Of a stretch of 33,514 nucleotides of DNA, positions 32,762 through 33,514 are shown one piece after another; the first letter of the stretch is position 1; each line of letters begins with the position of its first letter. This DNA comes from a virus. The DNA is taken from positions 1 through 33,514 of the IMG/VR virus record IMGVR_UViG_3300042514_002691; one strand, given 5' to 3'. The notes below the pieces were generated by a model. It ran no database searches, was not told where the DNA came from, and saw only the letters and a list, made by a program, of their open reading frames with translations. Both the position numbers and the translations under genes were made by a program.

Positions 32762-33281
32762 AATTTAACCCACCTTCCATAAAGATAGAAGCAGCTTTTT
32801 TGGCTATATTTTCAGAAAGTTGAACTTGCTTAATTGTAACTAAACCTTCGTTAACAAAAGAATCTCTAACTAAAGCTTTTTCTCCACTATTAAAAGAAGT
32901 TTCATAAAATACTTCTTTAATTCCAGCGGAGATAATTAACTTCAAACAAGATAAACAGGGTTCTAATGTTACGTATATACTTGATCCATCTGTAGATATA
33001 CCATACTTTGAGGCTTGAGCGATCGCATTTGCTTCTGCGTGTACAGCCCTTGATGGTAGTATTTTACTAGCATCACAGCTATTTAAGCCTGGATAACAGT
33101 ATCCTTGGGTTATACAATGAGCCGAGCCTGACGGTGAACCATTATAACCTGTGGCTACAACTTGCTTATTTTTAACAATTACAGCACCAACTGGAAAAGC
33201 AAGACAAGTTGAGCGAGTTGCGGCTAATTTAGCCAACATGAGGAAATATTCATCCCATGTTGGTCTTTGGTAAGTAATCAT
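32754..33281 (-). CDS. Deoxycytidylate (dCMP) deaminase
   Basis: This 175-residue zinc-dependent deaminase has VHAEANAI (zinc His81, catalytic Glu83) and EPCLSC (Cys109, Cys112). The N-terminal AATRSTC and VGAVIVKN...ATGYNGSPSG blocks are typical of dCMP deaminase/ComEB proteins. It converts dCMP to dUMP, the precursor for dTMP. Together with the ribonucleotide reductase it suggests the element adjusts nucleotide pools for its AT-rich DNA. A HIP1 site lies inside the gene at 33019. Confidence 0.9.
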   Translation of the reverse strand: MITYQRPTWDEYFLMLAKLAATRSTCLAFPVGAVIVKNKQVVATGYNGSPSGSAHCITQGYCYPGLNSCDASKILPSRAVHAEANAIAQASKYGISTDGSSIYVTLEPCLSCLKLIISAGIKEVFYETSFNSGEKALVRDSFVNEGLVTIKQVQLSENIAKKAASIFMEGGLNYG

Positions 33282-33284
33282 TAT

Positions 33285-33514
33285 TCACCTATCCTGGATG
33301 TATTCAATACCGTTTGTTAAACACTCACTGGCTTTTTGTAATTCCATACCTAAATATCCTGCATGATCTGGACACACCGAAGGGGATGCAGCACAAATTT
33401 CTTTAATCATTTTCAAAGGATTTTTCCCAGAATAGCAACCGACAATTTCACCACTTCCAGGGGTTGTATGGGTAACAACTATCTTATCATCTGCTATTTC
33501 TATTAAAAAATTAC
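33285..33514 (-). CDS. DUF4346-like protein, C-terminal part (cut by window edge)
   Basis: The minus-strand frame is open from the window end to a TGA at 33285-33287, 3 bp before the dCMP deaminase ATG. About 75 residues are visible: a strand pair (FLIEIADDKIVVTHTTPGSG), then DHAGYLGMELQKASECL and a final EYIQDR. The 'DHA.YLG.EL.KAE.sL..G..YiQD' pattern is that of the cyanobacterial DUF4346 domain, as I recall it. The function is unknown. It is the upstream member of the deaminase operon. Confidence 0.6.
   Translation of the reverse strand, partial: NFLIEIADDKIVVTHTTPGSGEIVGCYSGKNPLKMIKEICAASPSVCPDHAGYLGMELQKASECLTNGIEYIQDR

Noticed and set aside
2881-33514. CRISPR array or tRNA gene
   Set aside because: No regularly spaced repeats with unique spacers and no cloverleaf-like sequence were seen by eye.

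Overview
The window looks like the left part of a prophage, or an integrated phage-like element, in a cyanobacterium. The first 348 bases are the 3' end of a transketolase-like host gene. The sequence is AT-rich and contains five copies of the cyanobacterial HIP1 octamer GCGATCGC (16672, 26890, 29107, 30694, 33019). The structural genes are those of a long-tailed, lambda/HK97-like siphovirus. No terminase, integrase, repressor or lysis cassette is visible, so the element continues past the right edge.

Layout. (1) 1-348: host gene end, then a convergent terminator. (2) 470-5522, minus strand: a type II restriction-modification locus whose nuclease gene is split by a frameshift, then an operon of a 127-aa protein, a Dam-like adenine methylase, a 76-aa protein and a C5-cytosine methylase. 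A 28-bp promoter-containing repeat flanks this operon. (3) 5566-31882, mostly plus strand: portal, a possible fibre-like protein, a fused prohead protease-major capsid protein, neck genes, tail tube, a tail-assembly chaperone with a -1 frameshift, a 4264-residue tape measure protein and a small lambda gpM-like tail protein. Two minus-strand islands interrupt it: small zinc-ribbon genes (7010-7445) and a class II ribonucleotide reductase with an intein (8296-11679). (4) 31879-33514, minus strand: a 69-aa protein, a two-helix membrane protein, a DNA-binding protein, dCMP deaminase and the 3' end of a DUF4346-like gene.

How it fits together. Plus-strand genes build head and tail. Minus-strand genes handle DNA modification and dNTP supply. 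A motif of the form ACTTGACGACGRTATA recurs at three promoter or operator-like places. At 5535-5599 it lies in overlapping promoters for the methylase operon and the portal operon, so these two programmes may exclude each other.

The most unusual object is the tape measure protein (12.8 kb, 38% of the window). Besides the expected tape-measure core it carries an alpha/beta-hydrolase-like region, a tandem duplication of about 120 residues, a protein-kinase-like domain with most catalytic motifs, and three successive murein-hydrolase-like domains (M23 peptidase, amidase_3-like, lytic transglycosylase). Functional calls are by motif and context only; no database search was run.
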